Virus record (IMG/VR): IMGVR_UViG_3300036820_000332
Span: 1 to 43,825 of that record
Source: a virus
Length of the DNA: 43,825 nucleotides
Reading direction: 5' to 3' (one strand)
The notes beneath the pieces are model-generated. The model saw only the letters and a list, made by a program, of their open reading frames with translations, was not told the origin of the DNA and searched no databases. Positions within the stretch are counted from its first letter, which is position 1; every line of letters starts with the position of its first letter. Position numbers and translations under genes: made by a program. Positions 31,494 to 37,589 of this stretch are shown piece after piece.

Positions 31494-32570
31494 ATGCGAA
31501 TCATCATCGCCTTTTTCTGTCCATGGCTCGCCTTTTTGACAATGGGCAAGCCAGGCAAAGCGTTATTCGCCTTTCTGCTGCAATGTTCCCTCATCGGATG
31601 GCCTATCGCCTTTTGGTGGGCAGTCATCTCAGGCGCTCAATACTACGCCGACAAACGCACCGATCGCATCGTCAACGCCATCAAAGAAACCCGTCCCACC
31701 GCGCCTATCTACCAGCCGATGCACGGCGTACCGCCGCAGTACCCGCCGCAAGTCGAGCAGCAATCTACTCCGGCGATCATGGCTCGATATGAACGGCACT
31801 CCGTTCCGCAGTCGCCCCAGAACGATGGCTACGAAAGCATCATGCAGCATGACGATGAGCTGGAGCGGGGGCCGCCGGCTCATACTACGCAACGCGCACC
31901 GCAGCCGCCACACCGGGCAACTCCCGAGCCGAAGCACCCTCAGAACCTCTCCGAGGTGCTCGGTGATTTTTCCATTCCCTACAAGGGGGCCGCGTTCCCG
32001 CTCCAACCTGTTAGGAGAAGCGTCGAAATTCCTATCCCGCGATTCCGCGTTCCGGCGCTCGCAATTTCGCCTGCGACGATCCTTCTCGCTTTCATCGCTT
32101 GTCTACTTCCAGCGGCGGCTGCGGAAACAGCACTCTTATTTTTCTCTCCGCAGTATTGGTATACCCCATTCCCCCACCTAATGATCCAAATACTACCAGC
32201 TCTTGCGATCGTGGACTTGGCTGTTGCCCTTGTCGTCCTGTCTCCGCTCACAGTGCATCCAAACACGCGCCGGGCAGCGAGCCTGGGTTGGCATTTTCTC
32301 GCGTCCCTCATTCTGTTCATTATCGCCATTCCGGCCTGCATCGACGTATATCGCTATTTGGGCCAAGAGGTTTTGGTACTCGCGCTTGCTGTATTCGGCG
32401 TCGGCATTTTTCCCGCCGCCATCGTCACCGAAATTCACATCGACCAATCGAAGGGTGCACTCTTCTTTCTCTTGGGCCTTGGCATTGCCGCCACGTTCTT
32501 TTGGCTCGGCCGGTGGAGTTCGAGATCGGCCGCACGACAGACACTGAATCTAACGAAGCGCATCCCGTAG
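31494..32570 (+). CDS. multi-spanning membrane protein with Pmp3/TM2-like N-terminus
   Basis: This is a 358-residue protein. Residues 1-48 form two helices (MRIIIAFFCPWLAFLTMGKP and FLLQCSLIGWPIAFWWAVIS) similar to Pmp3/YqaE or TM2 proteins. Residues 65-175 are a polar, Pro/Gln-rich linker. Residues 180-345 contain five or six further membrane helices (ATILLAFIACLLPAAAAETA and others). A strong AGGGAGGGGG ribosome binding site precedes ATG 31494. It closes the envelope block and is followed by a DnaA box and a terminator. The function is unknown. Confidence 0.65.
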   Translation: MRIIIAFFCPWLAFLTMGKPGKALFAFLLQCSLIGWPIAFWWAVISGAQYYADKRTDRIVNAIKETRPTAPIYQPMHGVPPQYPPQVEQQSTPAIMARYERHSVPQSPQNDGYESIMQHDDELERGPPAHTTQRAPQPPHRATPEPKHPQNLSEVLGDFSIPYKGAAFPLQPVRRSVEIPIPRFRVPALAISPATILLAFIACLLPAAAAETALLFFSPQYWYTPFPHLMIQILPALAIVDLAVALVVLSPLTVHPNTRRAASLGWHFLASLILFIIAIPACIDVYRYLGQEVLVLALAVFGVGIFPAAIVTEIHIDQSKGALFFLLGLGIAATFFWLGRWSSRSAARQTLNLTKRIP

Positions 32571-32574
32571 CTAC

Positions 32575-32583
32575 TTATCCACA
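32575..32583 (+). promoter_or_regulatory. DnaA box
   Basis: TTATCCACA is the perfect DnaA consensus and lies just after the last envelope gene. A second perfect copy is at 40548-40556. A single box is not an origin by itself. Confidence 0.4.
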
Positions 32584-32651
32584 CCTCCTTCCCTCGACAA
32601 TTCCCCCATCCATGCTTCAATGAAGCTACCGTGAATGGGTGGATTCGTGGT

Positions 32652-32687
32652 CAGAAAGCCGCGCCGCCACCCCGGAGCGGCTTTCTG
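32652..32687 (+). terminator. strong intrinsic terminator
   Basis: CAGAAAGCCGC (32652-32662) and GCGGCTTTCTG (32677-32687) form a perfect 11-pair stem followed by TTTC. It ends the rightward envelope-gene transcript. Confidence 0.8.
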
Positions 32688-33001
32688 TTTCAACCGCGAT
32701 TCGCTCTTTCATAGAACGCAACTGAAGACCGTCATTTCCCGATAGGGAGGAAGGCAGGAGAAGCGCTACGTGCGCACGACTTACAGGATGACCGAGGGTC
32801 GTCTGACTCCTGAAAACGCTGGGCTGCCCCCGGCTCGAAATAGGGGGCCTCGACAGGCACAGGGACGCACGCGCGCCCCACAATCCCTTTCCGCTTACAC
32901 TCGATGATAGCTCTGCATTCTATGAAATCCTCGCGCTTATAAGTTCCCCTTTACCCTGCAAAAACAGGGAAGGTCGCTACAGCTCAACGGCACAATATTT
33001 C
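32688..33001. other. intergenic region, no confident gene
   Basis: I see no confident gene here. A GTG at 32770 with AGGAGA upstream opens a 45-codon basic frame of doubtful reality. TATAAG near 32940, followed by a CCCTG/CAGGG hairpin, could be the promoter and leader of the zinc-finger gene at 33002. Confidence 0.35.
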
Positions 33002-33175
33002 ATGACAGGTTCAATGGATAACTTCTGCAACCGCTGCCGTAAACAATTCCGATCAGCAACCGGCTTCGAGCAGCATCTCGCTCGCAATATCAATCACAAG
33101 GCAGCTCCTCCGACGACAGATCGGGAGATTAATGCCATGCAGGAGCGCTACGTTTTTACGGCGCCGGCGCATTGA
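33002..33175 (+). CDS. C2H2-type zinc finger mini-protein
   Basis: This is a 57-residue protein with Cys9, Cys12, His25 and His32, spaced C-X2-C-X12-H-X6-H, within NFCNRCRKQFRSATGFEQHL. This is close to a classical C2H2 finger, with Phe15 and Leu26 in the usual hydrophobic positions. The C-terminus is unstructured. ATG 33002 or the in-frame ATG 33014 could be the start; there is no Shine-Dalgarno sequence. It probably binds DNA or RNA and may regulate phage or host genes. Single-finger mini-proteins occur in many phages. Confidence 0.6.
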   Translation: MTGSMDNFCNRCRKQFRSATGFEQHLARNINHKAAPPTTDREINAMQERYVFTAPAH

Positions 33176-33817
33176 TTATTTTCCGGCATCGTCTCATTTT
33201 TCCACTGGCATTTCCTTCAAAGGGTATACGTACAGGCATGCGCCAACATATACCTCTTGTTCGTATGTTCTGTTCGTATGCTTCCGCGCGCTGAAAGGCG
33301 CGGATTCCCTGCATTTCCGCCACCGTTCGCGCGCGCCTCCGGCCGCGACTTCCCTAAATCTTTTGTCCTCACTTCCTTCTCTCCGAGCAGGCCTATTCCA
33401 ACCTGCCGCGCTGCTGATCCGCCACACGTGCCCCGCCGCTAAAGCGCCGGTGCAGGTGTCGAGCTCCGCTTCGCGCGACAGGACAGATTTAGGGAAGTCG
33501 CGGCCGAGCACGCTCCGGTGGCGGCAGTTCCTTCAGTGATCCGTTCCGGCTGGCGCCGTCCGGCCTGCGGGCTATTGAACACGCCTCCGGCGCGTCCAAT
33601 AGTCCTCGCCACGGCCGTCCCCAGCCGGAGCCGTGCTCCGTTGCCCTGCGGGGCAAATAAGTGCCAATCCGGGGCAATTAAAATAGCGTCCGGTTCCGGC
33701 TCAGCGGCAGTCCGGCCCCAATTCGCAACACACCATAAAAATCAGGGCAGCGGAAGTTGCGCAGATTCAGCTTAGCGGTAAGCTGTAGGAAGAAATTATC
33801 AGATTAGCTTTCAGCGT
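33176..33817 (-). ncRNA. candidate large structured RNA / palindromic non-coding region
   Basis: No convincing gene fits this 640-base stretch, but it is dense in long-range pairings: 33218-33228 with 33249-33259; 33283-33289 with 33298-33304; 33340-33361 with 33485-33506; 33546-33553 with 33621-33628 enclosing 33572-33585 with 33589-33602; 33626-33631 with 33635-33640; 33641-33646 with 33651-33656; and 33768-33774 with 33779-33785. In the helix at 33572-33602 both internal mismatches are A-C on the plus strand, which become G-U pairs in a minus-strand RNA. Wobbles elsewhere are mixed, so the strand is uncertain. TGATAATTT (minus, 33801-33793) could be its promoter. An origin is the alternative. 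Confidence 0.4.
33340..33506. repeat. 22-base perfect inverted repeat
   Basis: Bases 33340-33361 are perfectly complementary to 33485-33506. After a three-base bulge, GTCCT (33365-33369) pairs with AGGAC (33480-33484), extending the stem to 27 pairs. The 123 bases between the arms contain a smaller GCAGG/CCTGC hairpin. No flanking target duplication is visible, so a transposon remnant is less likely. Confidence 0.85.
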
Positions 33818-33997
33818 ATGGAGCGACTTTGGGTTTGCAGAGAGTCAGCGTGCCGTCGTGGTGTCATCCGGTCGTACGAGGACATCGCTAATAATGGCAA
33901 TCCCTATTGCCCGGACTGTGGAACTGAGATGCAACTGACCATCGCGTCGTGCAGTCGGTTCAAGGAAGTCGTGTCTCGGCGAGAGATTGTGCTCTGA
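33818..33997 (+). CDS. zinc-ribbon mini-protein
   Basis: This 59-residue protein has Cys7, Cys12, Cys31 and Cys34 (VCRESAC, then PYCPDCGTEM), a zinc-ribbon pattern with the second knuckle CPDCG being classical. ATG 33818 has the GTATG context, and TAGCTT seven bases upstream may be a -10 giving a leaderless mRNA. The C-terminus is basic. It lies between two palindromic non-coding stretches, so it might bind their RNA or DNA; that is inference. No named family is recognised. Confidence 0.6.
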   Translation: MERLWVCRESACRRGVIRSYEDIANNGNPYCPDCGTEMQLTIASCSRFKEVVSRREIVL

Positions 33998-34001
33998 CCT
34001 C

Positions 34002-34136
34002 CGGCCTCTTCGGAGGCCGCCTAAGGAAGCTCTTTTAGGAAGCCGCACGAGTCGGCATCGGCCAGTAGGCCGACGCCGCCTGGCGTCTTCCCAAAAGAAG
34101 CTGCTCTTGGAGCCGGCTCCCTTCGGTCGCCGGCTC
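34002..34136. other. cluster of four strong hairpins
   Basis: CGGCCTC-TTCG-GAGGCCG (34002-34019) is a seven-pair stem with a UUCG tetraloop. A long stem 34028-34042/34087-34102 (14 pairs, one bulge, one A-C mismatch) encloses 34053-34063/34068-34078 (ten pairs, one A-C mismatch). GAGCCGGC/GCCGGCTC (34110-34136) follows. Both A-C mismatches become U-G pairs on the minus strand, but the UUCG loop favours the plus strand. No gene is visible from 33998 to 34167. Confidence 0.6.
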
Positions 34137-34167
34137 ACGCCGGAAGCTCATTAATCGAAACCGAATT

Positions 34168-34431
34168 ATGGAAATGAAGCTTTATTCCGTCAGCGTAGCG
34201 TACCGGGTCAACGGCTGCGTCCGCGTGTTTGCCGAAAATGAGACCGCGGCGCGAGCCAACGTAGAACAATTATTGACGTACCACGATGCTGCCGCTCGCA
34301 TCGACCATGACGGCCAAGCCGAGATACTCGACTTCTATATTACCGACGTGGAGCAGGGGGACGAAAACCTCAAGAATCTTGTGGACAGCGCGAGCGTCAA
34401 TTCCGACCTGCTAGGCGAAGATTCAGAATAG
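34168..34431 (+). CDS. small phage hypothetical protein
   Basis: This 87-residue acidic protein begins MEMKLYSVSVAYRVNGCVRV with alternating beta strands, then FAENETAARANVEQLLTYHD, and ends with an acidic tail. Proteins opening with KLYxVxVAYRVNG are frequent in phage accessory regions but have no known function. The start lies in TATG context without a Shine-Dalgarno sequence. The next gene follows after three bases, so they probably share a transcript. Confidence 0.6.
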   Translation: MEMKLYSVSVAYRVNGCVRVFAENETAARANVEQLLTYHDAAARIDHDGQAEILDFYITDVEQGDENLKNLVDSASVNSDLLGEDSE

Positions 34432-34434
34432 CGT

Positions 34435-34788
34435 ATGCACATCAAAATTGATTACGAATTAGCGAAGCAGATGAAGGACGCAGGGTTTCCTCAGCACATT
34501 GTGGAGGGTAGCTTTTATTGGATTGTGTCGCCGGTACGCAAGGCGCCGAGACGATTCTGCTGGGGCGGCGACGGTGAAGACAAACCGTACGGTGAATACG
34601 TGCTCGAACCCACCCTCGAAGAACTCATAGAAGCGTGTGGAGAGAACATTGAGGCGCTTACTCATGAGCATTCTCACGCAGGAAATTCTTGGGTCGCAAG
34701 TGCCTTCCATATCAGTGCTCATGGTCGTGGCTTGACCCCGGCCGAAGCCGTAGCCCGATTGTGGCTCGCGCTCCACAAAGGCGTATGA
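34435..34788 (+). CDS. phage hypothetical protein, paralogue of the gene at 2909
   Basis: This 117-residue protein shares YELAKQMK, PTLEELIEACGE and the C-terminal AEAVARLWLALHKGV with the protein at 2909-3229. The middle (YWIVSPVRKAPRRFCWGGDG) is an insertion relative to that copy. The start is GTATG and the stop overlaps the next gene as ATGA (34785-34788), exactly as in the other copy, so the duplicated unit may include the junction. The function is unknown. Confidence 0.7.
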   Translation: MHIKIDYELAKQMKDAGFPQHIVEGSFYWIVSPVRKAPRRFCWGGDGEDKPYGEYVLEPTLEELIEACGENIEALTHEHSHAGNSWVASAFHISAHGRGLTPAEAVARLWLALHKGV

Positions 34789-34934
34789 ACACAAAAGAAG
34801 CTGGCCGCAGGGGCGGCATCGCCCGCGCCCGCAAACTCAACAAGAAGCGCCGTAGCGAGATCGCCCGGATGGGCGGGAAAGCAGGGGGCAGGAACCGTCG
34901 GAAGGCATCAAAACGCGCCTATGGGCCTCGATAA
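34785..34934 (+). CDS. small basic KGG/RGG-type protein
   Basis: This 49-residue protein is very basic: EAGRRGGIARARKLNKKRRS, then EIARMGGKAGGRNRRKASKR. It resembles short phage or bacterial proteins of the GRRGGxARAxKL...RRxEIA type, which probably bind nucleic acid. It starts in an ATGA overlap with the preceding gene and overlaps the next by 14 bases. The corresponding gene after the paralogue at 2909 encodes a different protein. Confidence 0.6.
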   Translation: MNTKEAGRRGGIARARKLNKKRRSEIARMGGKAGGRNRRKASKRAYGPR

Positions 34935-35106
34935 ATTCTTCCAAGGTACATTCGCCGTGAGATGCGGTAATTGCCGCTATGAGGGCCGTTTGACGGTCGG
35001 CGAGCAGGATGAGACGGTTGCACACACTCCGTGCCCGCAGTGCGGCTCCCATGACCTCACCGGGTCGTTCCTCTTCCGAGGGCCGGAGCAGCAGCGATTG
35101 CTGTAG
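34921..35106 (+). CDS. zinc-ribbon protein
   Basis: This 61-residue protein has two CxxC knuckles, Cys15/Cys18 (RCGNCRYEGR) and Cys38/Cys41 (PCPQCGSHDL), about 20 residues apart, a standard zinc ribbon. Such small ribbons often bind nucleic acid or RNA polymerase. It starts inside the end of the preceding gene in TATG context, without a Shine-Dalgarno sequence. It is one of several zinc-binding mini-proteins in this genome. Confidence 0.65.
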   Translation: MGLDKFFQGTFAVRCGNCRYEGRLTVGEQDETVAHTPCPQCGSHDLTGSFLFRGPEQQRLL

Positions 35107-35107
35107 C

Positions 35108-35260
35108 ATGGCGAGCCGACCAAAGACGATTCAGCCGGTAGCCGCTGCCAAAAGGCAGCGGCCTCTGGGGCACTTGCCTTCCGCGGCGACTCGCGTGCGA
35201 ATCGCGCAAATGAAGGAAATGAAAAGTGAATCCTGCATCCACAAAACGCGTACCCATTGA
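35108..35260 (+). CDS. possible small basic protein
   Basis: This is a 50-codon frame beginning MASRPKTIQPVAAAKRQRPL, one base after the preceding stop. It is basic with no recognisable motif. Its end overlaps the next gene, whose ribosome binding site lies within it. Codon usage and content do not argue strongly for or against it. Confidence 0.3.
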   Translation: MASRPKTIQPVAAAKRQRPLGHLPSAATRVRIAQMKEMKSESCIHKTRTH

Positions 35261-35978
35261 ACTCCGAATACCTGCGGGGTGGGGCGATGACCCGTTGTCC
35301 AATTTCTTGGCTATAGCTCAGCGTAACCAACGTGCCACGTTTGCAAACTGCAAGGGCGAATATGAGCTCTTGCAAGAGATCGATTCCACTTTCATTCGGA
35401 TTGGCGAAAACCTCATCAACCCGCAGAACATCCTCTCCGCGAATATGTTTTACCGATCCCATTCGGCATATCGCGCCGCATGCGGCGCTAGCATCGCAGG
35501 GCAGGCTCCCGAATCCTTTGTGTTGCTACGGTCGTGCCTCGAATACGCAGGATACGGCCTATACATTTTTAGGAACCCGGAAGCCGGCTTCAAATGGCTC
35601 AATCGGCATCAGAGCGATGCAGACAAGCGTGCCATGCGAAACGAATTCAAAGCTATAAACATTCAGGCAGTCGTCGCTTCGGCCGAAAGGCGCCTTGGTG
35701 AGGTCTTCCAAGAGCTATACGAACGGTCGATTGATTTTGGTGGGCATCCGAACGTGATGGGCGTTTCGGGCAATATGTCCGCGAAAGACGAGGGTGATCG
35801 CGTTCAATTGAGTCACCATTATCTGCACGCCAACGACACGGGATTTTATATGGCGCTCAAGTCAACAGCACAGGTAGGAGCGACCAGCTTGCACATATTC
35901 CAGCATGTCTTCACTGCTCGATTTCAGATCCTCGGCGTTCGCGAGACGCTCGCAAAGCTGCGAACGAAGGATATCTAG
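35226..35978 (+). CDS. accessory helical protein of unknown function
   Basis: This 250-residue protein begins MNPASTKRVPIELRIPAGWG. The body is mostly helical (FVLLRSCLEYAGYGLYIFRN, then KWLNRHQSDADKRAMRNEF), with a second helical region near HYLHANDTGFYMALKSTAQV. It recalls proteobacterial hypothetical proteins with an all-helical fold, some of which belong to defence or HEPN-like groups, but the diagnostic residues are not seen. It starts with GTG after AAGGAA, so it belongs to the Shine-Dalgarno class and was probably acquired. Confidence 0.6.
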   Translation: MNPASTKRVPIELRIPAGWGDDPLSNFLAIAQRNQRATFANCKGEYELLQEIDSTFIRIGENLINPQNILSANMFYRSHSAYRAACGASIAGQAPESFVLLRSCLEYAGYGLYIFRNPEAGFKWLNRHQSDADKRAMRNEFKAINIQAVVASAERRLGEVFQELYERSIDFGGHPNVMGVSGNMSAKDEGDRVQLSHHYLHANDTGFYMALKSTAQVGATSLHIFQHVFTARFQILGVRETLAKLRTKDI

Positions 35979-36006
35979 TCTCCAATTCCCCAGAGCCCCG
36001 GCGGGT

Positions 36007-36012
36007 TAAAAT
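36007..36012 (+). promoter_or_regulatory. -10 element upstream of structured RNA and tRNA
   Basis: TAAAAT followed by AAAGCG resembles the TAAAATAGCG elements at 1263 and 33679. Transcription from here would start near 36,019 and read the structured RNA, tRNA-Gln and ATPase gene. Confidence 0.4.
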
Positions 36013-36040
36013 AAAGCGGGCCGCTCTTTCGTGAGTTTAC

Positions 36041-36132
36041 GAGTGTCCGGCTGAGCGCCGGCCGGGAAACGGCAAGCTCAGTGCCGTCGTTATCGCGACG
36101 GGACAGCCCCCGTCGTTCTCATCCGGGCACTC
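36041..36132 (+). ncRNA. candidate structured RNA upstream of tRNA
   Basis: GAGTGTCCGG (36041-36050) and CCGGGCACTC (36123-36132) close a ten-pair stem with one U-G pair that only works on the plus-strand RNA. Inside, CTGAGC/GCTCAG (36051-36056/36076-36081) encloses GCCG-GGAAA-CGGC. It is followed by CCGTCG/CGACGG (36084-36089/36096-36101). GACGGG/CCCGTC (36097-36102/36109-36114) is a mutually exclusive alternative. This multibranch shape with a switch-like pair suggests a riboswitch, leader RNA or ribozyme-like element. No known class is recognised. Confidence 0.5.
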
Positions 36133-36146
36133 TTAACCTCATGCGA

Positions 36147-36218
36147 TGCAGGATCGTCTAACGGTAGGACACGCCGGCTTTGAACCGGTGGATGATGGTC
36201 CGAATCCATCTTCTGCAA
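36147..36218 (+). tRNA. tRNA-Gln (anticodon TTG)
   Basis: All arms fold: acceptor TGCAGGA/TTCTGCA, D arm GTCT/GGAC with AACGGTA loop, anticodon stem GCCGG/CCGGT with loop CTTTGAA (anticodon TTG at 36179-36181), and T arm GATGG/CCATC with loop TCCGAAT. The discriminator is A36218. The CCA end is not encoded; the next bases are C and then the ATG of the ATPase gene at 36220. The anticodon reads normal glutamine codons, so it does not indicate stop-codon reassignment. Confidence 0.93.
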
Positions 36219-36219
36219 C

Positions 36220-37500
36220 ATGCTCATCGGACACCAGTTCGCCACCGGCGAGGCGTTGAACCTTTCGGAGGATGACCGCGCCAGACATATTTATTGTCTT
36301 GGAATGTCAGGGTCGGGAAAAACAAATCTCATGCTCAACATGGCCCGGCAGGAGATCGAGCCCGGCCACGGCGTCTGCTTCATTGACCCGCACGGCGACG
36401 GCGCCCGTACCCTCTTGGATGCGATACCGGCCTGGCGGGTCAATGATGTCATTTACCTCGACCCCTCGGATACCGAACAGCCCATCGGCTTCAACCCGCT
36501 CGAATGCCACGACCCCGCGCGCCGGCCGCTCGTCGCCGATGGCGTCGTCTCGGCGTTTAAGCATGTCTTCGCCGATAGCTGGGGGCCGCGGCTGGAACAT
36601 TTCCTCCTGAACGCCTGCCGCACGCTCTTGGAGCAGGATGGCGCGACCTTGCTGGGCATCCCGCTGCTATTCCTCGATGCGAAGTTCCGGAAGGCGGCGG
36701 TGCGGCAGGTGCGCGACCCCGTCGTCCGCATGTTCTGGGAGCTCGAATACCCGAGCTATTCGGAGCGGCTCCTGAGCGACGCGCTTTCGCCTATCTTCAA
36801 CAAGATAAACCGGGTGCTCTCATCGCCCGACGTGCGCAACATCCTGTGCCAGCCCAAGAGCACGATAGACATGCGGGAAATCATGGATGGCGGAAAGGTG
36901 CTCATCGTGAACCTGTCGAAGGGCAGCGTCGGGGAGGGCAACGCGCATCTGCTCGGGGCGCTGCTGGTCAATGCGATCGCGCAGGCGGCGCTCTCGCGCG
37001 AGGACACGCCCAGCGAAGAGCGCCCGCCGTTCCATCTGTACGTGGACGAGTTTCAAAACTTCGCCACCGACAGCTTCGCGCTCATTCTCTCCGAGGCCCG
37101 CAAGTACGCCCTCACCCTCACGCTGGCGCATCAATTCCTCGACCAGGTGCCGGACGCCCTGCGCCAGGCCGTGTTCGGCAACTGCGGCTCGTTCATCTCG
37201 CTGCGCGTCGGTGCCGAGGATGCGCCGCTCGTTGCCAAGCATCTCGGGCTAGCGAACCCGCAGCGGGTGATGGACTTGGCGAACTACCGGGCCGTGGGGC
37301 GCTTCCTGTTGGACGGCGTGCCGACGAGCCCGACGCATCTGCGGCTGGAGAAGCTGCCGGTGCCGACCGATTCGCGTGCGGCGCAGATCGTGGCGAACAG
37401 CAGGAATACGCGGGGACGGCCGAGGGCGAGCGTGGAGGAGCGGGTGGGGCGGTTCCTGAAAGAAAAACCCCCGGCTCGTCGCCGGGGGTCATCCCATTAG
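36220..37500 (+). CDS. HerA/VirD4-type P-loop ATPase (type IV coupling-protein-like)
   Basis: This is a 426-residue protein. Walker A is GMSGSGKTN (28-36), followed by CFIDPHGDGARTLLDAIP and NDVIYLDPSDTEQPIGFNPL, signatures of the conjugative DNA-transfer ATPase family. Walker B is LYVDEFQNF (about 273-281), then TLTLAHQFLDQV. It lacks the N-terminal membrane domain of full coupling proteins, so it is probably a soluble hexameric DNA pump or helicase. The ATG lies two bases after the last base of tRNA-Gln. Such an ATPase beside a dedicated TerL suggests a plasmid-like or transfer function. Confidence 0.85.
   Translation: MLIGHQFATGEALNLSEDDRARHIYCLGMSGSGKTNLMLNMARQEIEPGHGVCFIDPHGDGARTLLDAIPAWRVNDVIYLDPSDTEQPIGFNPLECHDPARRPLVADGVVSAFKHVFADSWGPRLEHFLLNACRTLLEQDGATLLGIPLLFLDAKFRKAAVRQVRDPVVRMFWELEYPSYSERLLSDALSPIFNKINRVLSSPDVRNILCQPKSTIDMREIMDGGKVLIVNLSKGSVGEGNAHLLGALLVNAIAQAALSREDTPSEERPPFHLYVDEFQNFATDSFALILSEARKYALTLTLAHQFLDQVPDALRQAVFGNCGSFISLRVGAEDAPLVAKHLGLANPQRVMDLANYRAVGRFLLDGVPTSPTHLRLEKLPVPTDSRAAQIVANSRNTRGRPRASVEERVGRFLKEKPPARRRGSSH
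37462..37489 (-). terminator. intrinsic terminator for the minus-strand mini-gene
   Basis: On the minus strand ACCCCCGGC and GCCGGGGGT (37489-37481 and 37475-37467) form a nine-pair stem with a five-base loop, followed by a run of T (37467-37463). It lies inside the 3' end of the ATPase gene, just downstream of the mini-gene at 37497-37583. Confidence 0.75.
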
Positions 37501-37583
37501 CTCTTGAAGAAAACAACAATCAATTTCAATAACGCGACCAAAAAAGACAAAACTACAATCAGTATTTCTACAATATTCCGCAT
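37497..37583 (-). CDS. hydrophobic mini-peptide, type I toxin-like
   Basis: This 28-residue peptide begins MRNIVEILIVVLSFLVALLK and ends LIVVFFKS: one membrane helix with a basic end, like type I toxin peptides and some holin-like toxins. GGAGG lies six bases before ATG 37583; an upstream ATG at 37589 has no spacing. On the mRNA, CCTCC (complement of 37601-37605) can pair with that GGAGG and hide it. A strong terminator follows within 8 bases of its stop. Its stop overlaps the end of the convergent ATPase gene. I found no clear antisense RNA. Confidence 0.6.
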   Translation of the reverse strand: MRNIVEILIVVLSFLVALLKLIVVFFKS

Positions 37584-37589
37584 GTACAT

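Noticed and set aside
33258-33280. TGTTCGTATG repeated twice, considered as iterons or CRISPR-like units
   Set aside because: Only two copies 13 bases apart; too few for an iteron array and no repeat-spacer structure. I saw no CRISPR array in the window.
33340-33506. MITE or insertion-sequence remnant
   Set aside because: The inverted repeats are long enough, but no flanking target duplication or transposase fragment is visible, and the pairing continues past a bulge into the interior as in a hairpin.
33194-33511. A 105-codon frame on the minus strand in the palindromic region
   Set aside because: It runs through both arms of the inverted repeat, encodes a complementary-repeat artefact and has no start signal.
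36051-36070. Hammerhead ribozyme core (CTGA ... GAAA)
   Set aside because: The bases after CTGA are GCG rather than the required UGA-type core, and the stem geometry does not fit.
36147-36218. Suppressor tRNA indicating stop-codon reassignment
   Set aside because: The anticodon is TTG, which reads normal glutamine codons, and TAG, TGA and TAA all act as gene ends here.
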